A DNA stretch of 64,000 nt from Fomitopsis serialis (Eukaryota > Basidiomycota > Agaricomycetes > Polyporales > Fomitopsidaceae), in assembly GCF_022376445.1 (NCBI RefSeq), contig NW_025954963.1, forward strand, positions 806,001-870,000, written 5' to 3'. The notes beneath the pieces are model-generated. The model saw only the letters and a list, made by a program, of their open reading frames with translations, ran no database searches and was not told where the DNA came from. A program made the translations under genes and the position numbers. Shown here piece by piece: positions 11,758-23,301 of this stretch (positions within the stretch are counted from its first letter, which is position 1; every line of letters starts with the position of its first letter).

Positions 11758-13136
11758 CGTCGAGACGTGGTCAGACACGACCGCCTGGACGGATGGAGGG
11801 ACGAGGGCCGTGCGTGGTGCATCCTTCTGGTCGACGATCTTGGCTGGTGCGTCGTGATACGGATACACGTCACGTAGCGCTGAGGGTGGGCGTCACTGTG
11901 TGACACATCACACAAATGTCAAACCCCGCCACGCGCGCGAGTCCTGACAGGTCCAATCCGACCATCGCCGGTCCGTGCCATGCTCGTCTCCGTCCAGATC
12001 GCTGCCCGCCCGCAGGCCTCTCCGCACCGTCAATCGGATGCGAGCTAAATTCCCTGTTATTCGCCCACATAGCTACAGTACAGTGGCCCGAAGGACGATG
12101 TGACAAGCGACGCTACTGCTAAAGGAATACGCGGGAAACGCAGCGAGCATTTAATTTGATGACAATCGAGATAACATTCTGCGCACGCCCCTTGCCATGC
12201 CGGGCTCAGTAGCTGCTTCTGGACGGTCCCGTCTGATCAAATCTGCCTCCTGGTGACAAGAGTCGCACGGTGCGTAAACCACGAGGCGTGCCCCCGACCG
12301 GCCGGAGGCGCCAGTGCGGAGGGCTGGCACCGACGCGCCCGCCAGCCACAACTCAGCGCGGCCGCCCAAGCTGGAGAGCGAGATTCGGGGGGATCGCGGA
12401 CGAGTCAAACGCGGATTGGTAGTGGCGCATCGGCGGTGTTACCGACACAGCGGGCAGGAATGGACAAACACGGCAGCTGTTCTTAGGAGCCCTCTGCGCC
12501 GCCAGATAGTCGATCGTGTTTCGGCTCGATTATGTGACCTGTGACCGGCTGAACCAGCAGATTGGAACGCTGCCCACGATATGGCCAGCACCCAATCAGC
12601 ACGAAATCTTCAGTCCCCTCCGCAGACGAGGGCCTTGAGAGCGATGTTTGAGTGAACAGCGAGCGAACGAGTGTGATCTGAGCGAGGCCGTGTGCGGTGG
12701 ACAATGTTGTTGCGGCTGTGGCGACGATAATAATGCGCATCAGGTAATCACGTTGAGTTTGACCATCGCACTTCGCCGTGCAGCGGTTGAGCGGATGCAC
12801 TCACCAGCCATGCCGAGGCGTTCCTCGATCCAGTAATGCGCGCAACGGGCGGACCCTCGTCCGGCCTGGTGTATGGTTGAACTGGGCCTCTTTGACCGGT
12901 GCTGCAGCGGGAGCAAACCTTAGGGGATTGTCCGTGCGCTCCTTGCACCGTTACGGGGGAGGCTCCTAGGCCACATCCGCCCCTCTCTGCGGACAGCAGT
13001 TTTTGCCCCCTCTTTTCTTCCGCGATCCTGCCGTCGAATGGGTTTACTGGTCTTGCTCCCGCCCCCGCCGCCGCACAAAGCGACATCCTGCGACCGCGAC
13101 GTCCTGTGGTAACCTTTGTCCCGAGGCTGGCCACAC
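11758..13136. other. Divergent intergenic region
   Basis: This is the shared upstream region of ILV3 (minus) and the Zn2Cys6 factor (plus). No gene is recognised. Around 11897-11914 there is a short palindrome with arms TGTGTGA/TCACACA that could be a regulator site, though nothing identifies the factor. Confidence 0.45.
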
Positions 13137-15408
13137 ATGCACCCAGAGCGACGAGGAGGAGGCGATCCAGGACGTCAAAGCTCGCTGCCGAGTAACCTCC
13201 GCTCGCTGCTCATTGACAACCCTGAGCACGGGGGCCAGAGCGATCATCCAGAGGCCTCAACGAGCGGAGAACCAAGGGCAGGCTGGGATCCGAGCTCGCG
13301 TGCGTTTCGCCCTGTTCCTTCGTTTCCTGATCCCGATTACAACGTCGGAAGCCTCGCGCCAGCTGCATTCGATGAAGGGGACAGGCGTATAGGCGATCTG
13401 CCCAGAAGAGGGCCCGCGGAGCCCATCGAAACCTATTCAGACGATCCCTACCTCCGGCGACCCGCTGCGCCCCAGCTGCCCCCCTTGCAGTCTATCCTGC
13501 CCGGAGGTACGTCTCCCACCGAGCCTGCGCTGCCTCCGCCCAGAAGCGTGCATGGCTATCCTCAACACTTGTCTTTGCCACCACCAGAGCCGCCCCGGCT
13601 GCCCACCCTGCGGCCCTACTGGGAGGGACAGGCGGGGCCGTCCAGCCAGCCGCAGAGGCTCCCTCCCGCACGACATGGCTACTCCTACCCGATGCCGCAG
13701 GCGCACGAGCCTGCGGCCCCGTACTCCCATCCGCCACCCCAGCTCACCCCTGTCAGCTCAAGCTTCCCCCCGCCAGGATCGCGCTACGGCGGACATCACG
13801 AACTGGGCGGCGAGTATCCCGTCGCGTCGTCCTCGCGCCAGCCGCTCCAGCCATACCCAGAAAGCTACTCCTTTCCCCAGCCGGGGCCCAGCCGCGCGTA
13901 CGAAGCGGGGCGCGGCCGCATCCCAGAGGCGCGCTCCGAGTACGGCTCGCCCACCCTTGGGTACCTGCGCCGACACCTGGAACCGGAGGGCGGGGGCCAC
14001 CCTGACGACCCCCGTCGAGGACGCTCGCTGCCGCCGCGTCGCTCAGCTGGAGCAAGCGGCTCGAGGCCCCTGCCGAGCCGCTTGCTCGAGCCTGAGGATC
14101 GGGGACTCTATCCGTTGCCCCACGCCCCGCCCTTGCCGTACTCGCGCGGCTCGCCGGTCACCGCAGAGCGGCCGGGCGAGGGCGAGAGGCAGCTGTCGCC
14201 CGTCGAGTTTCGAACACGCCCGGGCAGCAGGCGCTCGGTCAGCCCTTCAGAGCGTCGGACGGCCCTGCCCATCCCCGAAGCGGAGAGGCCACCGTTGCAG
14301 AGTAAGTTGGGACGCCTCAGCAGTGCAGACACCCTTTTGATCTGTGTCCGATGGCAGGATACGAAAGCGTGCCGGATTTTCGTGCGCCTTCTGGCCCTGG
14401 GTTCGGACACGGCGCTCGTCCGCCCTTCCCGCTCTCCTTCCAGAGCTCTACACAATATGATCCCGCCACAATGGCACCCCGATATCCGCAGGAGCGCGGC
14501 TGCCAGTCAGCACGCCGTACAGTTACGATCCGAATGCGCCACCACTGGGTGAAGTCGAGACACTAGCGTCGCCCCGGTATACTGGGCCACTCTTCTCGGA
14601 ACCGAGGAGCTACCAGCCCTCGCTGACATCACACTCGACGCATTCAGGAGATGATGGGAACGACACGGAGGACAGTGTGAGCAGGCGAGGCCTGAGGAGG
14701 ACGCACCACCTGAACCGGGGCCTTCTCGTAGGACGTCTCGTAAGCGCCGGCGCGCAGAGGACGTCGAGGCGGGTGCATCGCGTGCAGGATCGCCATCTAG
14801 GACGCCGGGTGAGTCTCCAGAGCCTCCGCGGAAGCAGAGTAAGAAGACGGAGAAGGCGTGTTTCTTCTGTCGCAGTGAGTGTCCCGATCGACATGTGCCG
14901 TACCTTTGTCTGAGCGTGTGGCTGATTGCTCTCCTCCTTCCTTCCTCGCAGAACGAAAGTTGAGGTGCGACGGCCAGCCTCTGTGTGGCAACTGCGCGAA
15001 GAGACAGGTGCGTGCAAGTACCCGCCGGGGAGACCGAAGCGGCGCGGGCCTGGCAAGAAGAATCTGGCGAAGCAGCAGGCGCAGGCGCAGGCACCTCTGC
15101 CTCCGCTATCTGGGCAGTTCACGTTCCAGCCTCCGGATCCGTACTACCCTCCACCAGACGAGGAAGCTGCGATGTACCCTCACGCGATGTTCCGCCACGA
15201 TCCTCCGATGCCTGTGCCCCCCAGTCCGGGGCGGCCGCCGGGCTCTGGTTCTAGGGGCCGTCCGAGCGAAGAACGGCACTTCTCGCTGGGGCCGCTGGGC
15301 GAGTCGCTTGGGTCTGAGTATTCGGTGGAGGACGTGCCCGAGGAGGGCTCTGGCGGGCAGGGGACGGACGAGGAGGAGGACGACGGGTCGACGCCGCCGG
15401 AACGGTAG
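13137..15408 (+). CDS. Zn2Cys6 binuclear-cluster transcription factor
   Basis: This is a probable nuclear DNA-binding regulator of unknown targets. A long Pro/Ser/Arg/Tyr-rich N-terminal half (from ATG 13137) runs to an intron beginning at 14302 (GTAAGT) and ending at CAG near 14358. A basic RRTSRKRRRAEDV segment, a likely nuclear localisation signal, comes before the zinc cluster: CFFCRKRKLRCDGQPLCGNC plus a last Cys in CKYPPGRPKRRGP. The cluster is interrupted by an intron after FFCR (about 14876-14951). The tail is acidic (EEEDDGSTPPER). The frame breaks about three times: near 14502, near 14675-14690 and near 15005-15012, the last within the cluster spacing. These resemble the indels elsewhere in the window. 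The cluster lies unusually near the C-terminus. Placing it in a subfamily needs a search. Confidence 0.75.
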
Positions 15409-16176
15409 GCGCGTGCCTGTGGGTCGACGGACGCCAGACCACCCTGAGAGCACGGGGCGCCTCTTGTCACAACGACCATCGCCTTCTGGCGACCTAATCA
15501 CACACCGCCTGGCTCAATCTGCCTCTGCGATTTTCTACCCGTGTCGGGCCCGGTGCTCTCGATCCGCGCGAACACCCCCCCTGCTGGCCGCCACGCACGC
15601 CGTCGAAGCGCAATGTGCGGTGCGTGCGAGACGGAGATTGAGCGCGAGGCAAGCAGGCAGGGCCGGGGCCCGGCGCTCGAAGCTGGGAGGGTGCTTCGGG
15701 GATGATCCTCGCGGCAGACGAGGGCGTGCACCGTGTCAGACGTTGTCTGGCGTTGTCCGGCCACGGTGACAGACGCGTCCTGATTTCCGCTCCGTTCCCG
15801 CCGGTATCTTATGTTTATTTCGAGCTAAGTTATGTCCGCGCACTACACTCTACATCGCTATACTCCCTTATGGTCTACTCGCGGTCCCAGTCCAGATAAT
15901 CCCACGTTAATAATGGCTAATGTCGTAGAGGATAGCACGCAAAAGTAATAGAATGCTCTCGCCCCGGGAGGAGTGTGCGTACGTAAAAGGGGAGGAGGCA
16001 GGGGCATGGCCACTGGAGGGGTGGCACTGGCGGGCCCTGCCAGGATGGCGGAGGCGCCCGCTGCCCGGAACGCGGACGGGCGTCTGCCGGCGCGGGCGCG
16101 GTGATGGGCGAGTGGTGATCTGGAACCCCACCCCCGCACATCCTCGCTACTCCCTCCGGCTCTCGACGTCCCCACC
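15409..16176. other. Intergenic region
   Basis: It contains the 3' end of the zinc-cluster gene and the promoter of the septin-type gene. No further coding region is supported. Confidence 0.5.
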
Positions 16177-19153
16177 ATGGACGCCGCCGACCACAGGGCC
16201 CGCCCCGACCAGCTCGTCCACGACGACGGCCCCTACGGCCAGGTCATGGACGAGCAAGCCGGTCTCCGCGCATCCCGCCCGTCCACCGCCGCCGGCGACC
16301 CGGACGGCGACCTCCCCGGCTACACCCTCATGGTCGCTGGTCGTCGCACCGGCAAGACCTCCTTCCTCAGGCTCCTCCTCGACACCAGCCCCCTCTCTCC
16401 CGCCGTCTCGCGCGACCAGCTCACCTCCGTCGCCAAGTTCGTCCAGGGCTGCAGCGGCCACACCTCGCACGTCCGGGCCGTCTCCGCCAACGTCGACCTG
16501 GCACCCGCAGAGGGCGAGGACAGCCACGAGTTCACCCTCACGCTCATCGACACGCCGTCCCTCGACTTTGTCGACGACGCCGCGTCCCAGCGTGTGGTCA
16601 CCGATATCTTGCGGCACGTAGACGCGCGCTTCGCGGAAAGCATAGACGACGTAAGTCGCTTCTCTCAATCACTACAAAAGCGCGTTGCCCAAGCTCGAAT
16701 CCTTTGCAGGAGCGCAAGGCGCAGAACGGCGACCACCACGTCCATCTGTGAGTGTCGCCGGACCCGTCCTAATCAGGCAGGACTCTATCTGATACATTGT
16801 GCAGGTGTATCTACTTCCTGGATCCGGACACCATAGTGCCTCCGTCGGTATCAGCGCCCCCCGTTCCCCTCGTCACCCGCAGCCGCGCAGGGAGCATGTC
16901 CGACATCGACCCCGTCATCCTCGAGCCTCCGGTGACCACCAACCCCCTGCTCTGTCGGCCTGCCCTGCCCCCCGCCGACATTGCCACCATCCGGCGGCTA
17001 TCCACGCGCGTCAACGTCCTTCCCGTCGTCGGGCGCGCCGACATCCTCACCAACGAACGCCTCGCAGCTGTGAAGACGGCCGTACGGCGCGATCTGGCAG
17101 AAGCTGGTATCGGCTTTGGCATTTTCGACTTGGACACGTTCCCGCAGTACCCTCAGTACTCTCGCCGGGACTCGTCTGAAAACGTTCTGCCAAAGCTCGA
17201 GAATGCAAATGGGTATGGCGGCCATACTAACGGTGCATCGTCCTCGGCGACCTCTTCGCCGTCGACCTCGATGTCTTCCCCCTCTTACCTGCGCTTGCCC
17301 TACGCAGTGATATCGCCGGATATTTATTCACATAGTGACGGCGTTGCTAGACCCGCACCGTCTCGCACCGAACTGGCGCACCAGTACACTCCTTTACAAC
17401 ATTTTCCTAACCACAGGCAACAGACATTCGCTAAAATCGTCCCGGGCAAGTTCATCCGGAGCTATAGATGGGGCTTCCTCGATGTCATGGATACAACCCA
17501 CTGTGACTTTGTACAACTACGCGGGGCTATCTTTCACCACATGCAGGTACAGTCGTCTTACCGCGCGGGGATACTTCCATGAGTGTTTACTGACGATTAG
17601 TTGCGTCTTTCGGGTGTCCGTGGCAGACTCTGCAAAAATACACAAGAGAGTATCTCTTCCAAAAGTTCAGGGCGGAGACCCAGCCGCCGCTCCCGCATCC
17701 TATTCCAACTCGGGCGCCCCATGCACCAGTCGCAATGCCGCCCCGACTCCCCGCTCTTTCTCATGCATCTCGCCCCATCCTTGCTATAGACACTACACCG
17801 TCCCACGCTGCCACGAAGGGACAACCACACCCGGCTCGCCCGGCCACGATTTCGTTGAATGGGGACGCAGCTTCGCGGTCTGCTGGTTCCCCTCAACCGC
17901 GTGTGCCCTCGGGCGTCCCCTCGGAAGGCTCGCCGGGTACGACAAATTCCTCGAGTCAGTCATCTTTTCTTTCCGCGAGGGGTCGTGAGACCAGTTGTCG
18001 TCGTATATGGCCACTGCGATCATCGAAGGGTATACTCGGCTGCTATGCTGACCACTCGTATCTTCACATAGGGTCTCAACGGTTGCGCACGAAGAAGATC
18101 ACGGTCGCGTGCAATTTCTGCCGATGTGCGTCTCTGTCTCCCGCGACTCTTCCTCTCCCCGCACTGACGCGGGTGTCTTCCAGCGCGCAAGCTCAAGTGC
18201 GACGGCGGCAGGCCTGCTTGCAGCCAGTGCTTCAAGCGCTCGAACCCTTGCGACTACACCGCGAGCCAGAACCGGCGTGGTGGAAGGAAGGCGCGGAAAC
18301 AGTTCGGCGGCAGTGAAAGCGAGGGCGAGAGCATAGAAGACCAGTCCATGGATATGGAAAACGCTTCTCAGTCCCCGGAGGTTTCGGTCGCGTCGCACCC
18401 ACAGTCGCAGTCGCAGCCGACCTCGCGCCGCAACTCGAACGTGAGCATGCTGCTCGGGGAGACGCTCCCGCCGCTGAGCAGCATCGAGAGGCGGGACGAG
18501 TCTGCAGGCTCGACGACGCTCCCGCCCATCCAGCAGGCCACGACGAGCCTGCGGAATGTGACGCTGACGGACGCGCGCCCGGAGCTTCCGCCCATCGCCA
18601 CACTATCAGCACCCCCTTCTTCCGCGTCCAAGAGCCTGCCCCTGGAAGATCCGCCGTCGATAGGGTCGCTAAAGTCAGAGGACGGTCAGATGACCGCGCG
18701 GAGGCGCACGTCCGCCGCGGCGACTGGGAAGACGCGCGCGACCAATCACGGCTCGAAGATTGTGGCCTGCAACGTCTGCAGAGGTGCGTGTTGGTGATGT
18801 GCGTCGGACCCGAGGCACGCGTTGATACCTAGTGCCAATCATTGATAGCGCGCAAGACGAGGTGCGATGGGGCGCATCCCGCGTGCGGCAGCTGTTCGCG
18901 GCGCTCGCTGCCGTGCAACTACGTGAATGACCCGGGCACGAGCAGGGGCCGCGGGCGGGCGGCGGCAGCCACTCCAGGGCCGTCCGGCTCGACGTCGTCG
19001 CGCTCGTCGCCGTCGGTGCCTGTGCAGTTCGGTGCGTCGAACGGGACGACGCGCAGCATCGGGATGGTGGACGGCGGCCCGTCAGACAGCGGGCACCCAG
19101 TGAAGAAAATGCGGATGGCGACGGAGTCTGCACCGCGGCGGCGGTGGCGGTGA
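16177..19153 (+). CDS. Septin-type GTPase joined in frame to two Zn2Cys6 domains
   Basis: Seven exons (16177-16650, 16710-16747, 16805-17546, 17627-17984, 18072-18125, 18184-18783, 18849-19153) total 2571 nt, in phase throughout, giving 856 residues. Residues 1 to about 450 are a divergent septin/P-loop GTPase: P-loop AGRRTGKTSFLRLLLD, G3-like DTPSLD (the usual DxxG Gly replaced by Ser), CIYFLDP, NVLPVVGRADILT at the G4 position, FIRSYRWGFLDV and YLFQKFRAE. No stop follows. The frame continues through an SP-rich linker into CNFCRSRKLKCD...CSQC...C and, about 180 residues later, CNVCRARKTRCD...CGSC...C, both with complete six-Cys spacing, and ends in a basic tail. The alternative is two genes, with the regulator starting at ATG 17735, but then the septin lacks its own stop. 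I know of no characterised protein of this build. Confidence 0.7.
16330..17680 (+). other. Septin-like G-domain module of the fused gene
   Basis: This is the region coding for the GTPase part. The G1 loop looks functional (GRRTGKTS). G3 reads DTPS rather than DTPG, and the G4 motif is GRAD rather than AKAD. A Ser-rich insert (near 17150-17330) separates the G4 region from the conserved RSYRWGFLDV block. The same insertion point holds a much longer insert in the second septin-type gene downstream. Confidence 0.7.
18093..18270 (+). other. First Zn2Cys6 domain of the fused gene
   Basis: The spacing C-x2-C-x6-C-x6-C-x2-C-x6-C is complete, split by the intron 18126-18183 after CNFCR. Basic residues (SRKLK) lie between the second and third Cys, as in DNA-contacting clusters. 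Confidence 0.85.
18768..18920 (+). other. Second Zn2Cys6 domain of the fused gene
   Basis: A second complete six-Cys cluster (CNVCR, ARKTRC, CGSC and a final CNY) is split by the intron 18784-18848 at the same position after the second Cys as in the first. The shared intron position suggests that the two clusters arose by internal duplication. Confidence 0.85.
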
Positions 19154-20563
19154 TGCAGGCGCCGTGAGCTCCCTAGGCCTCCCTGCGGCTTGCCCGCGCG
19201 CGAACGCACTTCTTCTTCTTTAGACTACTTGTGGAGGACGCTTGCCTCGTGTGTAACTGTGTATTGCTTTCTTCTGCTGTGTTAGGGTATTTACTGCCGT
19301 CGTCGCTGGGTTGTTTCGATTGTCGCCGCACGGGAGCGGAGCCGCATGTGTACAGTAGCATATCTATTCGTCGCCGCCTGTGCGACGGGCGCACGTACTG
19401 ACAGACCGTCTGTCGCTCCGCTTGGGCTGGGTTGTGGATCCGTGGCCAGTGCCGCTGCGTTTGGATCTGGGCAGCCTTCTTCCTGGACTGTGGTGCGGCG
19501 GTGTGGGGGTGTGCTGCTACCCCGGAATGTTCTATCCTGCACGATCGTTTTTCCTCAGCTGCCGTCGAGCTTGAGCTTGATGCAAGGATCGCTGCAATGT
19601 TCTTGAGTGGAAGCTCGATATGAAAGATGTTCACGTAGCTCAGACAGGCTCAGACCTGAACGGCACTGTGGTTCGATCATCGGTGGTCGTCCCTGCAGCT
19701 GGGGCCTTGCAGGTGATCTACCATATGATGTTGACGATGCCAAACGGATAGATCCATCAACAGGTCCGCGTCCAACAAACTATTAGGCGTGGCTACGAAG
19801 CGAACATGATGGGAGCTTGCAAAGTTGCCTGATCGGGCAGGCGACTTGCCATAACGGTGCTGTCCACGTCCTGACATGTGCACGGCGGAGACGCGCGGGA
19901 CTGCATTTGCTACATACTAGATGGTCCCACTGCAGGGTGACCGCATCAGTACTTGTCTATTCTTCCTGGTCAAGTTGTGAGTTGTAGTCAATCCTCGGGC
20001 TGTGGCACTACGCCTGAATATTCTGAATACATATATGTACCGCCCTCCCTACACGGTTGGCATTGGCCCAACCCTGCTGGTGTATGGCACTGTTAACTAC
20101 TCGTCAAGCTGTTTCTCCCCGAAAAGCGAATGATCTGTGAGTACCGTGTGTGGCCAGTGAAACATGTGCCTACATACCACTTGTAGCGAAACGGATAATT
20201 GAAACATGGTAAGTGGTCAGGCCCTGCGCCGTGTGGATTTGACGGCTGATAAGAATGAGATGGTATGGCCCAATTGAGGCTCGCCGTCGTTCGCCGTCGC
20301 TCACTGAGTTGGTGGCGAGGGCGGCGCCAGTCAAAGTATGGGCGAGCCTCGAGGCGAGGGCGTCTAGACTCTGGAAGAAGGACACGGGCGCTTGTGAGAG
20401 AGGGGAGAGAAAGCAGGCCACGGGCGGCGATCCCAACCACTTTCACATACTCCTTCTCCGTCTCCACTCTCTCCTCCCCGTGCTGCTCTGCGCTGGCTCT
20501 CGCACGGGCTCCTCTCGCACGTTCATCTCCTTGTCCACGTTGTCGAAGCCTCGAGCTTGAGCT
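19154..20563. other. Intergenic region between the two septin-type genes
   Basis: About 1.4 kb without a recognisable gene. The last 150 bases are pyrimidine-rich, as expected for the promoter and leader of the next gene. Confidence 0.5.
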
Positions 20564-22851
20564 ATGTTCAGCTTCCGCCGCAAGCCGCGCAAGTCACTGT
20601 CAGAGGCCGACCACTCCGGTCCTCCCTTCGTCCGCCACTCGCCCTCGCTCCCAGAGCTCAATGCGCAAGGCATACCATGGCCCGAACACCTCGTCGACCT
20701 TTCTGCCGTCCCAGAGACGCCGCAAACTCCTTCAAAAGGTGCGGCCAAGACACTCTTTGACACCGAATCGCAGGGTCCCATTCCATTCCATGTCCCATGG
20801 TCGTCTCCAGGCAAACCTGCAGGCGGGTCCATTTCCTCCTTGTACATGTCGGCGCCGCCGCCGCCGCCCTCTGCCTTCGAGACGCGCAGGCAAGCACTCG
20901 CGTCCCAAGCTTAGCCTCCGCAAGGCCCGCGCCCCACGACGTTCAACATCATGGTGCGTGGCCACTCCTGTGGCATCCATGCATTCCCACTGACAGCGTG
21001 ACTGTAGGTGGTTGGCAGCCAAGGGACAGGAAAGACGTCCCTGCTCCGGCTCCTCCTCGACACCGCCGACATCTCACCCACGGCCACGCCCGAGCAGAGG
21101 GCTGCGATGGAGACCTTCCTCCGCGGCACCCCGAAGCGCACCGACTCGATCCAGTCAACATGCGTCGAAATATGCGAATCTCGATACGATCGTGTGCTCC
21201 TCTCGGTGATCGACACGCCCGGCCTCGACTTCCAGGAGGGCCACGAGCTCAAGCTGGAGCGGCAAGTCTCCGTGGTGGTCAAGTACATGGACACGCAGTT
21301 CTCAGATACACTTGGCGAGGTGCGTGTTTGTCGCGGAGTCGCACGTTGATCCCAGTTGGCGCGTCAGCACCGACCGATTGGCCCGCACTATTCCCCAATT
21401 CATCTCGCCGCCTCCCAGCGGCGTGCAGTATCTCGGCTCCGCAATGGCTGACATCATTATGTAGGAATCGAAAGTCATCCGACAGAGCAAAGGCGATCAG
21501 CACATCCATCTGTGAGTCCTTATCAACCCGCCCGCAGCATCACCTCGTCTCACACCCCGCACCACGACGCAGATGCATCTACATGATTGATCCGAAGTCA
21601 ATCATGAGCACATCCCTCCGGCGCGCCCTCTCCTCGCTTCCGATAAAGTCGCGCTCCGAGACAACCATCTCGCGGCAGACGAACCCGCCGGAGCTGTCCT
21701 TCTCGGACTCCACGTCTGACGATGACGACGACGAGGCCGGCGCAGAGCTGACGATGTCCCCCGCCGACATACGTGTCATCCGCCGCCTCAGCACGCGCGC
21801 GAACGTCCTCCCCGTGCTCGCACGTGCGGACTCGCTGACCGACGACACGCTCGCGGAGATGAGACGCGTCGTGCGCCGCGACCTCCTCGAAGCGGGCCTC
21901 GACTTTGGCGTGTTCGGCCCTATAAGCCCCGAGCCACCCGCGACTGCAAAGCCCGAGACGAACGGACACGGGCCTGCGGACAGGAATGGGAACGGGAATG
22001 GGAACGGGAACGGGAATGGGAACGGGAACGGTACCAGCAAACGCCACGGGACCAACGACACGGAGAGCGAGTCTGAAGAAGACCCAGAAGAGCGGCGCTC
22101 GCGCCCCGTCATCAAACTTCGCACTACGCGCACGAACACGACCAGCAGGGCGCGGTCGCAGTCGCGTTCGCGGATGAGCCTCTCCGAGCTCGCAGCAAGG
22201 GAGCGCGCGGAGCCGGACGCGACGGACGTGGACAGCGTCGCGAGCGTGCGCTTCTCGGCGAGTGTCGTCGCGAAGAGCGACCTCGCAGACATCCTGCCGT
22301 TCGCGCTCATCACCCCGGAGCGCGTGAAGCGGCGGCGCTCTGCGAAGCCGCTCGACCAGCAGTCGGTGCAGACCGACACGGGCTCGGGCTCGGGCGCGGC
22401 GCCCTCGGAAGACGGGCACGCGCACTCTGTCGCGGACTCGGCGTATACGGCGCCCGCGAGCCCGTCGACGCCGAGCTCCTCGGTGAAGCACTTCCCGTAC
22501 CTGGCGGGCCCGCCAGCGGATCTGAGGGGCGTGTTCATCAGGAAGTTCAGGTGGGGGACGGTGGACGTGTTGAACCCGCAGCATTGTGACTTCGCGGCGA
22601 TGCGCACGGCGGTGCTGTCCACGTATATGAAAGTGCGTCGTGGTGTGCCTTTGCGCACGGTCGAGTGTGGTCCTGAGTGTTGTTTGAATTGGCAGATGCT
22701 GAAGATCCGCACGAACGAGGTCCTGTATGAGAAGTTCAGGACGGAGAAGCTGCTCGCGAGACGCGCGACGGCGAATATCAGCGAGCAAGAGACGCGCAAG
22801 CTGCTGCAAGGTTCGTCACCGTCGACGTCTTCCCTGTATCCGCTTGACTGA
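20564..22851 (+). CDS. Second septin-type GTPase
   Basis: Paralogue of the GTPase part of the upstream fused gene, without zinc clusters. A Pro/Ser-rich N-terminus leads to P-loop VVGSQGTGKTSLLRLLLDTADISP, G3 DTPGLDF (Gly kept), CIYMIDP, NVLPVLARADSLT, and after a long insert FIRKFRWGTVDVLNPQHCDF and YEKFRTEKLLARRAT. Introns are at 20954-21007, 21320-21464, 21512-21572 and 22633-22695; their positions match those of the paralogue. The insert (about 260 residues) has an acidic run, an Asn-Gly microsatellite-coded repeat and basic RS-like stretches. An in-frame TAG occurs at 20912-20914; reading one frame over gives KLSLRKARAP then TTFNIMVV, so two nearby indels, at about 20890 and 20935, explain it better than decay. 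It may be cytoskeletal or a divergent regulatory GTPase; not shown. Confidence 0.75.
21984..22030 (+). repeat. Coding Asn-Gly minisatellite
   Basis: Tandem six-base units AA(C/T)GGG code for an (Asn-Gly)n tract within the septin-type GTPase insert. Such tracts often vary in length between strains. Confidence 0.9.
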
Positions 22852-23301
22852 TGCATTGACGGCACGGTCCCTGCAGACCTGGGTCTGTGAGGCGTTTCCC
22901 TTCCTCGTTGCTGCTTCCCTTCATCATGCATCATCTCCGGTTCCGTTCTGCCTCCGCATATCGTAAGGTGTCGTCCACGGGGATACCTGAGCTAAGTCCG
23001 CCGTTGCTTCATCAGTTTTCCTAACATTATATCTTCACTTTTAACTTTGTGTATCTTTCGAGCGATACCCATCGTGCTCCCATATAGTCGACACTCGTTC
23101 TTTGATGGCTTTTTTCTCTTACTGGATTATACAGAAGTGGGGAATCAATGTAATGTGAATTCATTTCAATGGCCCTGAGTCCGGGCAAGACCGGTCTATG
23201 GCACCTGCGTGGCGAACAGATGATGGATTTGAACTGAGTGTCCCAAGATAATCGGATGAAAGAGGTTCATGCATTATCGTACACATTCTATCGTACACGT
23301 T
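22852..23301. other. Convergent intergenic region
   Basis: This is AT-richer sequence between the septin-type gene and chorismate mutase, probably both 3' UTRs. No gene is seen. Confidence 0.5.

Noticed and set aside
20912..20914. In-frame TAG before the P-loop of the second septin-type gene, suggesting a pseudogene
   Set aside because: The neighbouring frame reads KLSLRKARAP then TTFNIMVV, and the domain downstream is intact with proper splice sites. Two nearby indels, like those in many other genes here, explain it better.
13137..22851. A biosynthetic (secondary-metabolite) gene cluster around the zinc-cluster regulators
   Set aside because: No polyketide synthase, NRPS, terpene synthase, P450 or transporter lies nearby. 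ILV3, ARO7 and THI4 are ordinary primary-metabolism genes.
21579..22934. A 451-codon minus-strand frame over the septin-type gene
   Set aside because: It mirrors the GC-rich, repetitive plus-strand exon; its Phe-Pro runs come from the Asn-Gly repeat read backwards.
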